Shown: in pieces, positions 28,523 to 36,624 of the stretch
Layout: the number at the start of each line of letters is the position of its first letter
How positions within the stretch are numbered: the stretch's first letter is position 1
Source of the DNA: Mycolicibacterium aubagnense
GTDB taxonomy: Bacteria > Actinomycetota > Actinomycetes > Mycobacteriales > Mycobacteriaceae
Direction: 5' to 3'
DNA: 64,000 nucleotides
Assembly: GCF_010730955.1 (NCBI RefSeq)
Contig: NZ_AP022577.1
Location: forward strand, 496,001 to 560,000
Notes under the pieces: model-generated
Databases searched by the model: none
Told to the model about the DNA's origin: nothing
Seen by the model: only the letters and a program-made list of their open reading frames with translations
Position numbers and translations under genes: made by a program

Positions 28523-28957
28523 ATGGCTGCAATCAGCGCCTCATCGACCGCCGCGGCGACGAACATCCGAGTACTGTTCAGCAGGCTGCGCACCCGGCTC
28601 CGGGAGGTTGACGACGCACAGGACCTGACTCCTTCACAAACGTCGGTGCTCATCCGCCTATACAAAGACGGTCCGGCATCCACCAGCGAGCTCGCCGGCG
28701 CGGAACGCGTGCGGTCCCAGTCGATGACGGCCACGCTTGCCGGCCTGGACCGACTCGGTTATCTCGAACGATCACCAGATCCCGAGGACGGCCGACGCCA
28801 AGTGATCACGTTGACGCAGGCGGGCCGCGCGCGGGCTGCACGTGGGCGCCAGGCCCGCCAGGAGTGGCTGGCCGCAACCATCCAAGACCGGTACACCGAA
28901 GCTGAACGTCGAACAATCAACGAAGCACTCACGTTGTTGGAGCGCATCACCGACTAG
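28523..28957 (+). CDS. MarR-family transcriptional regulator
   Basis: A 144-aa MarR protein. The winged helix is DLTPSQTSVLIRLYKDGPASTSELAGAERVRSQSMTATLAGLDRLGYLERSPDPEDGRRQVITLTQAG, with the wing in DPEDGRRQ. C-terminal helices form the dimer interface. The only Cys-free sensor pocket suggests a ligand rather than thiol sensing. It overlaps its own operator at the start codon. The luciferase-like oxidoreductase begins 19 bp downstream, so both are probably one transcript and the oxidoreductase a target. Confidence 0.9.
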   Translation: MAAISASSTAAATNIRVLFSRLRTRLREVDDAQDLTPSQTSVLIRLYKDGPASTSELAGAERVRSQSMTATLAGLDRLGYLERSPDPEDGRRQVITLTQAGRARAARGRQARQEWLAATIQDRYTEAERRTINEALTLLERITD

Positions 28958-28976
28958 TGAAAGGTTATGGACAAGA

Positions 28977-29837
28977 ATGAAATTCGGCATCCATTACATC
29001 GATTTCCTGCCCGGCCAGCCCAAGGACCTCGCGCCGACACTGGCCGCAACCGTGCGAGCCGCCGAGGAGTGCGGCATCGATATGTTCACGCTGGCCGACC
29101 ACTTCTTTCAGATGGAGGCCGTCGGTAGCGCCACGGATCCGTTTCTCGAGGGGTACACCTCGATGGGATACCTCGCAGCCCTGACCGAGCGCATAACACT
29201 GGCGATGATGGTCACCGGCGTGACCTACCGCTACCCCGGCGTGCTGGCCAAGACGGTGACCACCCTTGATGTATTGTCTGGCGGCCGTTCGATATTCGGT
29301 ATCGGTGCGGCTTGGTACGACCGAGAGCACCACGCGCTGGGTGTTCCGTACCCGCCCATCGGCGATCGGTTCGAGATGCTCGAAGAAACACTGCAAATCT
29401 GCCTGCAGATGTGGAGCGAGAACGACGGCGCATATCAGGGCAAGCACTACCAGCTCGCCGAGACAATCTGCCAACCCCAGCCCGTCCGGCGTCCCCCTAT
29501 CCTCATCGGAGGCAGTGGTGAGAAGAAGACGCTGCGCCTGGTGGCGCAGTACGCCGACGTTTGGAATGGCACCTCCTCGCTCGATGAGTTACCGCACAAG
29601 CTCGACGTGCTTCGTCGGCACTGCGACGCTGTCGGTCGCGACTTCTCCGATATCCGGCTGACGGCGGGGAACTTCGACGATCCGTTCGCCGATGTCGACG
29701 AGTACTTGCGCGCGGTCGACCGGTACGCCGCGGTGGGTATCGACACCATCAACACCGGACCCCGGCCGGGCAACCCCGACCCTGCAGGCTGGGTCAGGCG
29801 ATTCGGCGACGAGGTGCTCCCCCGACTGGCAACGTAG
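28977..29837 (+). CDS. LLM-class (luciferase-like) F420-dependent oxidoreductase
   Basis: A 286-aa TIM-barrel protein of the bacterial luciferase-like family; most mycobacterial members use coenzyme F420. Typical segments are LAATVRAAEECGIDMFTLADHFF, LLAKTVTTLDVLSGGRSIFGIGAAWYDREH, and RRPPILIGGSGEKKTLRLVAQYADVWN. It starts at ATG (MKFGIHY) with an AAAGG upstream. It is downstream of the MarR gene. The substrate is unknown; hydride transfer to or from a small molecule is expected. Confidence 0.85.
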   Translation: MKFGIHYIDFLPGQPKDLAPTLAATVRAAEECGIDMFTLADHFFQMEAVGSATDPFLEGYTSMGYLAALTERITLAMMVTGVTYRYPGVLAKTVTTLDVLSGGRSIFGIGAAWYDREHHALGVPYPPIGDRFEMLEETLQICLQMWSENDGAYQGKHYQLAETICQPQPVRRPPILIGGSGEKKTLRLVAQYADVWNGTSSLDELPHKLDVLRRHCDAVGRDFSDIRLTAGNFDDPFADVDEYLRAVDRYAAVGIDTINTGPRPGNPDPAGWVRRFGDEVLPRLAT

Positions 29838-29845
29838 CCTGCCCA

Positions 29846-31357
29846 TCAGGGCGCCGCTGACCAACGTGGCTCAAGAATCGCCCTTTCCCGACCCAGGGAC
29901 ACCCACTGCGAGAGCACGTCCACCACGGCACCGCAATCGGGCTCGTCGTCGCACGCCCACGCCACCATACCGTCGGGCCTGACGAGGACGGCGCCCAATC
30001 CGAGCTGATCCTTGGCCGGCCCTCCGACGTATCGCAGTCCGTCCCGAAATCGATGGCCGATGGCCTGCAGGCCGGCATTGCGTTGGAAGTCGAAGAGGAC
30101 GCCCACCCCATCACGGAGCAGCGCGCCGAGTCGGGTCCCGTCGGCTAGCTCGAAATCCGGTGCGCTGCAACCGATCAATTGGTGCCGACCGCCGAGGTCA
30201 TAGCGCATGTACAGGCCCTGGGCGCGCTCCGCGAAGTATGTCGCGCCGTCGCGCGTGGCCATCAGATCGCGCACAATGCCGGCCATGGCACGCGCGCTGG
30301 CTGTCGGTTCCAGGAGCACGACCTGCGCACGCGACCAGTTCAGCACCTCGGCACCCACCGGATGCCGCTCGCGACAGAATCCGTCGAGCAAGTCTCTCGA
30401 CGCTGCACCTTTGATGACAGCGCCCAACTTCCAGCCGAGGTTCATGGCGTCGCCGAGCCCCAGATTCAGGCCCTGCCCTCCGAGTGGCGAATGAATGTGC
30501 GCCGCATCACCGGCCAGCAGTACACGTCCCTGTCGGTAGGTCGTGGCCTGAAAGGCGCGGTCGGTCCACGTGGTCGCCGTGTGAATCGCCGTCACCGTGA
30601 GGGCGATACCCGTGACGCGTCGCAGTACGGCCTGTATGTGTTCAATCGTGATCGGTGTATTGCGATGCGACGCACCCCAGTCGAAGTCCGCTATCGCAAA
30701 CGTGCCGGGCTGAGACTGCACGTACATACCCGTCGGCGTGCAGTGACGCCCGAGCGGCAGTGACTCTCCTTCGGAGAGCTCGACCTGAACCGAGTAACCC
30801 GTGAATCTGGGCTCCGTACCGGCAAACTCGAATCTTGCCCTCTTGCGAACGACGCTGCGGCCGCCGTCGCAGCCGACCAGCCAGCGTGCGCGAAATGCCT
30901 GGTTCCCCCCAGCTACGCAAACTTCGTTGTCCGACTGCAGGACGTCGTGAACTGCTGTGCCCCAGTGAATGTCGACGCCGAGTTCGGAAGCGCGGTTGAT
31001 GAGCACAGTCTCGATATGCTCCATGGTGGTCGCCACGGCGACGTCTGCGGGACTGGTCAGCCGATATGGCCGTGAGGCGGCGTCGATCTTCTCCGCGTCC
31101 CACGTAATCCCCGCGAAGTGCCCTCCTCCGTGATGCGGCTGACGTCCCGCTTGGACGTCGGTCAACAGCCCGCGCCGATACAGGGCCTCGACGGTGGTCA
31201 CCGACAATCCTCGCAGGCCGAACGGCGGGCTCTTGAGTGGCGATTTTGGGTTCTCCGCGCGTTCGAGGACGAGCACGGAGGCGCCGGTCAGTCGTAATTC
31301 GGATGCGAGGAACAATCCCACCGGCCCCGCACCGACGATGACAACGTCGTGAATCAT
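29846..31357 (-). CDS. FAD-dependent aromatic-ring monooxygenase
   Basis: A 503-aa class A flavin monooxygenase. It has the dinucleotide fold VIVGAGPVGLFLASEL (GxGxxG), the middle DG motif WLVGCDGGRSVVRKRA, and the GD motif VLLAGDAAHIHSPLGGQGLNLGLGDAMNLGWKL that binds the FAD ribityl chain. A C-terminal thioredoxin-like domain (DQLGLGAVLVRPDGMVAW) fits the phenol-hydroxylase/PgaE type. Divergent from a LysR gene starting 53 bp away, it is probably regulated by it. Its last codons lie in a 38-bp element repeated before the gene at 34951. Confidence 0.9.
   Translation of the reverse strand: MIHDVVIVGAGPVGLFLASELRLTGASVLVLERAENPKSPLKSPPFGLRGLSVTTVEALYRRGLLTDVQAGRQPHHGGGHFAGITWDAEKIDAASRPYRLTSPADVAVATTMEHIETVLINRASELGVDIHWGTAVHDVLQSDNEVCVAGGNQAFRARWLVGCDGGRSVVRKRARFEFAGTEPRFTGYSVQVELSEGESLPLGRHCTPTGMYVQSQPGTFAIADFDWGASHRNTPITIEHIQAVLRRVTGIALTVTAIHTATTWTDRAFQATTYRQGRVLLAGDAAHIHSPLGGQGLNLGLGDAMNLGWKLGAVIKGAASRDLLDGFCRERHPVGAEVLNWSRAQVVLLEPTASARAMAGIVRDLMATRDGATYFAERAQGLYMRYDLGGRHQLIGCSAPDFELADGTRLGALLRDGVGVLFDFQRNAGLQAIGHRFRDGLRYVGGPAKDQLGLGAVLVRPDGMVAWACDDEPDCGAVVDVLSQWVSLGRERAILEPRWSAAP
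29867..29904 (+). repeat. 38-bp repeat, copy 1
   Basis: TGGCTCAAGAATCGCCCTTT followed by CCCGACCCAGGGACACCC. It matches 34913-34950 at about 33 of 38 positions. Here it lies inside the 3' end of the monooxygenase coding sequence, just after the first luciferase-like gene. Confidence 0.6.
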
Positions 31358-31409
31358 GGTGGCCAACGTATCGGCGACGGTCCGATCAATCCAATGGTAT
31401 GCATGCAGC

Positions 31410-32366
31410 ATGTCGATGCACGAAATCGATTTGACACGCGCAGACCTGAATCTGCTGGTGGTCTTTGAGGCGCTCATGCGAGAGCGGCACGTCGGCCGAG
31501 CCGCAGAGAGGCTGTCCCTCTCGCAGTCAGCGACGAGCCACGCCCTGAGCCGCCTTCGCGCCATGTTCGACGACCCCCTTTTCGTTCGACACCCCCGCGG
31601 GGTCGAACCCACCTCACGCGCGCAGGAACTGGCACCTCACATTTCAAATTCACTTGTACAGATTCGCCAAATCCTCAGTCCGCAAACAGGTTTCGATCCG
31701 AAGGCCCTTCGTCGCCCCTTCACGATCGCCGCACACGACTACGCCATCGCCGTGCTCACGCCGATGCTCGTGGACGACGTCCGCACGCAGGCCCCCAGCG
31801 TCGACCTCCGCTTCATCAGCGTCGGTCCACTCGAGGTCGTCGCTGGCTTGGACCGCGGTGAAATCGACTTTGCTCTCGGCGGTTTCATCGACGTCGCCGC
31901 CGAACGGGTGGCGCGGACCCAGCTGTTCTCCGATCGGTTCGTCGGCGTCGCCCGTCACGACCATCCGTACGTGTCTGCCCGGCGCATGTCGATCGATCAC
32001 TTCACGTCACTGCCACACGTGCTGATGTCGGCCGGCGGTCCGGCCCGCGGTGATGTCGACCAAGCGCTCTCAGCGCTGGGCTTAGCACGTCGAATCGCGG
32101 TGACGGTGCCCAACTTTCATGCGCTCCCCTACGTCGTCGAGAACTCCGATGTCATCGGTGTACTGCCGGAAAGGCTCGCACTGCGCATTGCCCAGAATCA
32201 CCCACTCGCGCTTTTCGACCTTCCGATCGATGTCGCTGCCATGACCTGCAGCATGCTGGTCCTCGCCCCGTTGGTCGAGCAGCCTGAGATCATCTGGTTC
32301 ACCGCCATGCTGAGGCGAGCAGCGGCGAGGTGGTCCGCCAAGCGGCCGGACGCGAGAAGTTGGTGA
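31410..32366 (+). CDS. LysR-family transcriptional regulator
   Basis: A 318-aa LysR protein. The N-terminal helix-turn-helix is LNLLVVFEALMRERHVGRAAERLSLSQSATSHALSRLRAMFDDPLFVRH, the classic pattern, and the effector-binding domain follows with VDLRFISVGPLEVVAGLDRGEIDFALG. It resembles the NodD/NahR-like branch. The start at 31410 (MSMHEIDL) is chosen because LysR proteins begin a few residues before the first helix; the frame opens at 31356 inside the divergent gene. Likely activator of the divergent monooxygenase. Confidence 0.9.
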   Translation: MSMHEIDLTRADLNLLVVFEALMRERHVGRAAERLSLSQSATSHALSRLRAMFDDPLFVRHPRGVEPTSRAQELAPHISNSLVQIRQILSPQTGFDPKALRRPFTIAAHDYAIAVLTPMLVDDVRTQAPSVDLRFISVGPLEVVAGLDRGEIDFALGGFIDVAAERVARTQLFSDRFVGVARHDHPYVSARRMSIDHFTSLPHVLMSAGGPARGDVDQALSALGLARRIAVTVPNFHALPYVVENSDVIGVLPERLALRIAQNHPLALFDLPIDVAAMTCSMLVLAPLVEQPEIIWFTAMLRRAAARWSAKRPDARSW

Positions 32367-32558
32367 GGCTGACGCTGAGCTTCATGTCGACCTGCCCGTG
32401 GTTACGTGCTCCTGCCGGTTCCGCCCGGCGCGGTGTTTCGGCAACACGATCCCCACAGCGACAAACCAGGCCGTCAACAAGCCGAGCATCACGACCGAAG
32501 AGGACGCCCGCGACCGCCCCAGCGGACGGGTAATCCATACCCAATCCCGGCAACCGCA

Positions 32559-33314
32559 CTACAGCGGATTCAAGATGCGGTCGAGGAACTGTCGCGTGCG
32601 TTCTTCCTTCGGGTCGCCGATAACCTCGTCGGGTGTGCCCCGCTCCAGGATGATGCCCTGATCGGTGAACAGCACCTGAGTGGAAACCTGTCTGGCGAAC
32701 TGGATTTCGTGAGTGACGATCACCATCGTCCAACCCTCGACCGCGAGATCCTTGATCACAGAGAGCACTTCGCCGACGAGCTCGGGGTCCAGCGCCGATG
32801 TGGGCTCGTCGAACAGCACCAACTTTGGTTTCAAGGCCAGCGCGCGGGCGATGCCGACTCGCTGCTGTTGGCCGCCGGACAGCTGATACGGGTACTGGTC
32901 TTTCTTTGCGGCGAGCCCCACCCGATCCAGTAACGCCAGGGCTTCCGCCTCTGCTTCCTCCTTGGGCCGCTTCTGCACGATTACCGGACCCTCGGTGACG
33001 TTTTGCAGGACTGTCTTGTGCGGGAACAGATTGTGGCCCTGGAACACGAAGCCGCTCCGCGATTGGAACCTGCGTACCTCGGGTTTGGGTGTCGGCGTGG
33101 AGAAGTCGATTTCGACATCGTCCACCCGAATGACCCCGGCGTCGGCCCGGTCGAGGGCATTCAACGTGCGAAGCAGCGTGGTCTTGCCCGATCCGGAGGG
33201 GCCGATGATGGCCGTCGCCGTGCCCTTCTCGACCGTGAACGAAACACCTTTGAGCACTTTGTTATCGCCGAAGGATTTTTCGACGCCCTCTGCCACCACG
33301 CGGTTGTCTGTCAT
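32559..33314 (-). CDS. Amino-acid (cystine-type) ABC transporter, ATP-binding protein
   Basis: A 251-aa ATPase. Walker A is GPSGSGKTTLLRTLNALDR, the Q-loop lies in FVFQGHNLFPHKTVLQNV, the signature is YQLSGGQQQRVGIARALA, Walker B is LVLFDEPTSALDPE, and the H-loop is VIVTHEIQFA. It belongs to the polar-amino-acid importer group (GlnQ/TcyC). Its ATG overlaps the stop of the fused permease gene as ATGA, so the two genes form one unit. The frame runs far upstream in the track of the permease, but the family start is at 33314. Confidence 0.9.
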   Translation of the reverse strand: MTDNRVVAEGVEKSFGDNKVLKGVSFTVEKGTATAIIGPSGSGKTTLLRTLNALDRADAGVIRVDDVEIDFSTPTPKPEVRRFQSRSGFVFQGHNLFPHKTVLQNVTEGPVIVQKRPKEEAEAEALALLDRVGLAAKKDQYPYQLSGGQQQRVGIARALALKPKLVLFDEPTSALDPELVGEVLSVIKDLAVEGWTMVIVTHEIQFARQVSTQVLFTDQGIILERGTPDEVIGDPKEERTRQFLDRILNPL

Positions 33315-34789
33315 CGCGCAACATACCTTTCCAGCCGGCGTTCGATGCGACCCTGGCCGTACGAGAGCGCCAGGCAGATCACCCAGTAATACACGGCGGC
33401 CGTGCCGTACAACGCGAAGAACTCGAATGTCGGCGCCGCGATGATCTGGGCTTGCCGCAGCAATTCGGTGACCAGAATCGTCGAGGCGAGTGACGTATCT
33501 TTCACCAGCGAGATCAACGTGTTCGACAGTGGCGGCACCGCGACCCGGGCAGCTTGTGGAAGGATGATGCGTCGAAGCGCACCAACATAATTGAAGCCGA
33601 TGGTCTCGGCCGCCTCCCACTGGCCTTTGGGAATGCTCTGGATGGCCGAGCGGATGATCTCCGCCCCGTAACCGCCGACGTTCAGCGAGAAGGCGATGAC
33701 GGCCGCGGGGAACGGATCGATCTTGACCCCCAGTTCGGGCAGCGCGTAGAACACGATGAACAGCTGCACCAGTAGCGGAGTGCCGCGGATGATCGAGACG
33801 TAGAACCGCGCAACGTTGGCAAGAACCACATTCGGCGACAGCCGTGCCAGCGCCACCCCCAGTGCGAGCACCAGACCGATCACGAAACTGACCACCGTCA
33901 ACGGGATCGTCTTGGTGATCGCCGCCTTCGCCAAGGGCACCAGGCTGTGGCCGATCAGCTCCCATGTCGACCGCGGCGCACGCTCGGCCCGGTCAGCGTC
34001 CGGTCCGCCAGATGCGTTGGCCTTCAAGTACTTCTGCGAGATTCTGGCCAACGTGCCGTCGGCGCGAAGTTCATCGAGGGCCTTGTTCAGACCTGACAGC
34101 AGCCCGCTGTGCTTCCGGGCGGCGAAGCCCTGCTCGCTCTTCGCGCCGGTGTTGGCGGCGATCTTGACTGACTTGTCTCCGGTTTCGGCAAGGTAGGCGT
34201 ACACCGCGATGCTGTCGTTGACGACGAGGTCGACCCGGCCCTGGTTGAGTAGCTTGATGGCCTGGGTGAAGCCCTCCACGGTCTCGACGCGGGCCCCGGC
34301 TTTTCGGGCTACTTCCGCCCAGTTGCTCGTTGCGTTCTCTGCGGCGACCTTGCCCCTGATGTCATCGAGCGACGTGACGGAGTTGTCGTCGGCGCGCGTG
34401 ACGATGACACCCTCCCCCACGGAGTACGGCTCGGAGAGGTCATATTTGGCCTGGCGCTCGGGGTTGATCGTCACCTCGTTGGCGACGACGTCGAAGCGGT
34501 CGGCCTCCAGCGCGGCGAAGATCGAATCCCACGGCGTCTCGACGAATTCGACGCGGACGCCCAGCTTGTCGGCGACCGCCTTGGCGACGTCGACGTCGTA
34601 TCCGACAAGTTCGTTCGTGGCCGGGTCGTGGTAGCTGAACGGCGAATAGACGCCTTCAGTGCCGACGCGCAGCACGCCCGCCGCCTTGACCGGATTCTCG
34701 CCGTTGTTGCTGCCCGGCGACCCGCACGCCGCCAGTACCAGAGCGACGAGCAGCAGCACCGGCAGGACGGCTCGTCGTATATAGCGCAC
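33311..34789 (-). CDS. Amino-acid ABC importer, substrate-binding protein fused to permease
   Basis: A 492-aa two-domain protein. Residues 1-~265 are a lipoprotein-type binding domain: signal with lipobox LVLAACGS, then VGTEGVYSPFSYHD, GYDVDVAKAVADKLGVRVEFVETPWDSIFAALEADRFDVVANEVTINPERQ, close to cystine-binding FliY/TcyA proteins. Residues ~285-490 are the permease with the EAA loop EAAETIGFNYVGALRRIILPQA. The lipid-anchored receptor and the channel are thus tied together, so each dimeric channel carries two receptors. The ATPase follows. Cystine or a related polar amino acid is the likely substrate. Confidence 0.85.
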   Translation of the reverse strand: MRYIRRAVLPVLLLVALVLAACGSPGSNNGENPVKAAGVLRVGTEGVYSPFSYHDPATNELVGYDVDVAKAVADKLGVRVEFVETPWDSIFAALEADRFDVVANEVTINPERQAKYDLSEPYSVGEGVIVTRADDNSVTSLDDIRGKVAAENATSNWAEVARKAGARVETVEGFTQAIKLLNQGRVDLVVNDSIAVYAYLAETGDKSVKIAANTGAKSEQGFAARKHSGLLSGLNKALDELRADGTLARISQKYLKANASGGPDADRAERAPRSTWELIGHSLVPLAKAAITKTIPLTVVSFVIGLVLALGVALARLSPNVVLANVARFYVSIIRGTPLLVQLFIVFYALPELGVKIDPFPAAVIAFSLNVGGYGAEIIRSAIQSIPKGQWEAAETIGFNYVGALRRIILPQAARVAVPPLSNTLISLVKDTSLASTILVTELLRQAQIIAAPTFEFFALYGTAAVYYWVICLALSYGQGRIERRLERYVAR

Positions 34790-34912
34790 CGCCGGAAGTT
34801 AGCAAGTCGGTGGGCTGTCACCAAGGGTTCTGCTCAATCCGGCTGTTTCGCCCCCCGCCCCGTGCCCAGGCAGCGGTGGGCCGACCCGGAATAATCTCGC
34901 GCCCAGTCAACT

Positions 34913-34950
34913 TGGCTCAAGAGTCGCCCTTTCCCGACTCAGGAGCATCC
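34913..34950 (+). repeat. 38-bp repeat, copy 2 (5' leader of luciferase-like gene)
   Basis: TGGCTCAAGAGTCGCCCTTT followed by CCCGACTCAGGAGCATCC, ending at the ATG of the luciferase-like gene and supplying its CAGGAG ribosome site. Partner of 29867-29904. Confidence 0.6.
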
Positions 34951-35760
34951 ATGACTCGTCCCGTCCGCGTCGCCGTGCAGATCCAGCCCGGCGGTGCACC
35001 CGACTACCGCACGTGGCGCGACGCCGTCCTGGCCGTCGATGACCTCGGCGCAGACGTGATTTTCGGTTACGACCACTTCCACCGCCCGGCAATGAAAGCC
35101 ATCGTCGACGGCAAACCCGTCCTGCACGACCAGCAGCCCGACGTCGCCAACTTCGAGGGCTGGACCGCGCTCGCGTCGTGGGGTGAGATCACCTCGCACG
35201 CCGAGATCGGCCTTCTCGTCACCGGCGTCGGCTACCGCAATCCGGACCTGCTCGCCGACATGGCGCGCACCGTAGACCACATCAGCGGCGGCCGGCTCAT
35301 CCTGGGCCTTGGCGCGGGCTGGTACGAAAAGGATTACACCACCTACGGTTACGAGTTCGGCACGTTCAGCTCCCGCTTCGATCTGTTCGACGAAAGCCTC
35401 ACCCGCATCGAGAAGCGGCTGGCCGCGTTGATCCCGCCGCCCGTGCGCAAGGTGCCGATCCTCATCGGCGGCACGGGGCCCAAGCGGTCGCTGCCCGCCG
35501 TTGCCCGCCACGCCGATATCTGGCACGCGTTCCAAGACCTCGACGCGTTCCGCAAATCCAGCGACCGCGTCGACGAGCTGGCGGCGACGTTCGGCCGCAA
35601 CGGCGCCGATATCGAACGCTCGACACTGTGGCAGAACGCCGAGAGCGCCGATGCCTTCCGCGAGGCCGGCGTCACGTTGTTTCAGACGGAGCTCACCTCC
35701 GACAACGGTTACGACCTGACGTCTCTCAAGCAGGTGCTCACCTGGCGGGACAACGGGTGA
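34951..35760 (+). CDS. LLM-class F420-dependent oxidoreductase
   Basis: A 269-aa luciferase-like TIM-barrel protein. FGYDHFHRPAMKA is the early barrel segment, VTGVGYRNPDLLADMARTVDHISGGRLILGLGAGWYEKDYTTYGYEFG is strongly diagnostic, and VRKVPILIGGTGPKRSLPAVARHADIWH completes the pattern. It is paralogous to, but clearly diverged from, the gene at 28977. It stands alone, divergent from the cystine-type importer. Substrate unknown. Confidence 0.85.
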   Translation: MTRPVRVAVQIQPGGAPDYRTWRDAVLAVDDLGADVIFGYDHFHRPAMKAIVDGKPVLHDQQPDVANFEGWTALASWGEITSHAEIGLLVTGVGYRNPDLLADMARTVDHISGGRLILGLGAGWYEKDYTTYGYEFGTFSSRFDLFDESLTRIEKRLAALIPPPVRKVPILIGGTGPKRSLPAVARHADIWHAFQDLDAFRKSSDRVDELAATFGRNGADIERSTLWQNAESADAFREAGVTLFQTELTSDNGYDLTSLKQVLTWRDNG

Positions 35761-35910
35761 CGACGATCGAACATGTGCGCTTCACCGCCTGATCGAGTCA
35801 GGTGATGTCTGCCGGGACACTATCCGGTCTGGGCCCCACCCGTTGTCCCTTGGCGCTGCCACGGGACTGCTTGCGCAGCAATCGAATACGAGAGTGCGCC
35901 ACCGGCGGCC

Positions 35911-36417
35911 TCAGTCTTCGGTCGAGAGCACCTCGTTGACGAATCCGTGCACCTTGCGCCGCAGCTCACTGACCTGCTGTTCGCAAATGCGGGCGAGGTC
36001 GGTCCCTTTGTGGTACGCGGGCGGCAGCTGCCGGACGTTCCGGGAGCAGCCGAAATTCGCGCAGATCAGAGCGCCGATGGTGTCTCCCTTACGGCCGGAG
36101 GCACCGCCCCGACGGACGGTGTAGAGGACGGCCTCATCGGTGAGGTTCACGTCGTTGCACCACGCGCACATGGCTCGCCAGCGTGGTTTGACCGCGGCCC
36201 GGTTCAACAGGAGCGCGACCGGCCCGTCGGGCCCGTCGACGAGCACGTAGGCCCGGCGCGGGATTTTGGGATCGATCCAGCCATAGAAGTCCAGCTTGCC
36301 GAAGTCGACGGCGTCGAAGTTCGCGGCGAAGGTGACCTTCTTGACCTCGCTGCGGGTGGCACCTCGAAAGGCGCCGAGGATCTGGTCCCGGGTGTAGGAG
36401 TCCATCGGTGAATCCAT
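35911..36417 (-). CDS. FBP-domain treble-clef zinc-finger protein
   Basis: A 168-aa protein. The C-terminal half carries CAWC near residue 94 and CANFGC near 127, four Cys expected to form a treble-clef zinc finger as in the FBP/EF-G-binding family: WRAMCAWCNDV, then TIGALICANFGCSRNVRQ. The N-terminus (YTRDQILGAFRGATRSEVKKVTF) is helical. Family members bind elongation factor G and are linked to fusidic-acid protection, but many actinobacterial members are untested. Start uncertain between the Met codons at 36417 and 36405. Confidence 0.75.
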   Translation of the reverse strand: MDSPMDSYTRDQILGAFRGATRSEVKKVTFAANFDAVDFGKLDFYGWIDPKIPRRAYVLVDGPDGPVALLLNRAAVKPRWRAMCAWCNDVNLTDEAVLYTVRRGGASGRKGDTIGALICANFGCSRNVRQLPPAYHKGTDLARICEQQVSELRRKVHGFVNEVLSTED

Positions 36418-36513
36418 CCTGAGAAGGGAGCGCACGAGGTGCGCACCCGGTGAGTGAGGGCATGACCATGCCGCCGACCTGAATGGGTCGGCGACGGGGC
36501 GCGGTCATCTGAT

Positions 36514-36531
36514 GTCGGCGTAAGCGCCGAC
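36514..36531 (-). terminator. Small hairpin between FBP-type and ABC-F genes
   Basis: GTCGGCG (36514-36520), loop TAAG, CGCCGAC (36525-36531): a perfect 7-bp stem. It lies 83 bp past the ABC-F stop and about 97 bp before the FBP gene, so it may end the ABC-F transcript. There is no T tract. Confidence 0.4.
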
Positions 36532-36624
36532 GACCTCCTCGACTCGGATGTTCACACCGGTGACGATAGCGGCACCGCAGCGATACGCGCCAATGTATTT
36601 CGACGCGCCGCGACGATGATTCGC

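Noticed and set aside
32367..32558. Small minus-strand frame with one hydrophobic stretch after the ABC ATPase gene
   Set aside because: Under 40 codons from a plausible start, no ribosome site, no family; a chance frame cannot be excluded.
33315..33965. Extension of the ABC ATPase frame upstream to 33965
   Set aside because: It is an out-of-frame shadow of the permease domain; the ATPase family begins at the Met at 33314, overlapping by ATGA.
35790..35812. GAGTC/AGGTGATG segment resembling the shared dyad operator
   Set aside because: It lacks the GTC-N4-GAC spacing and lies downstream of a gene rather than before one.
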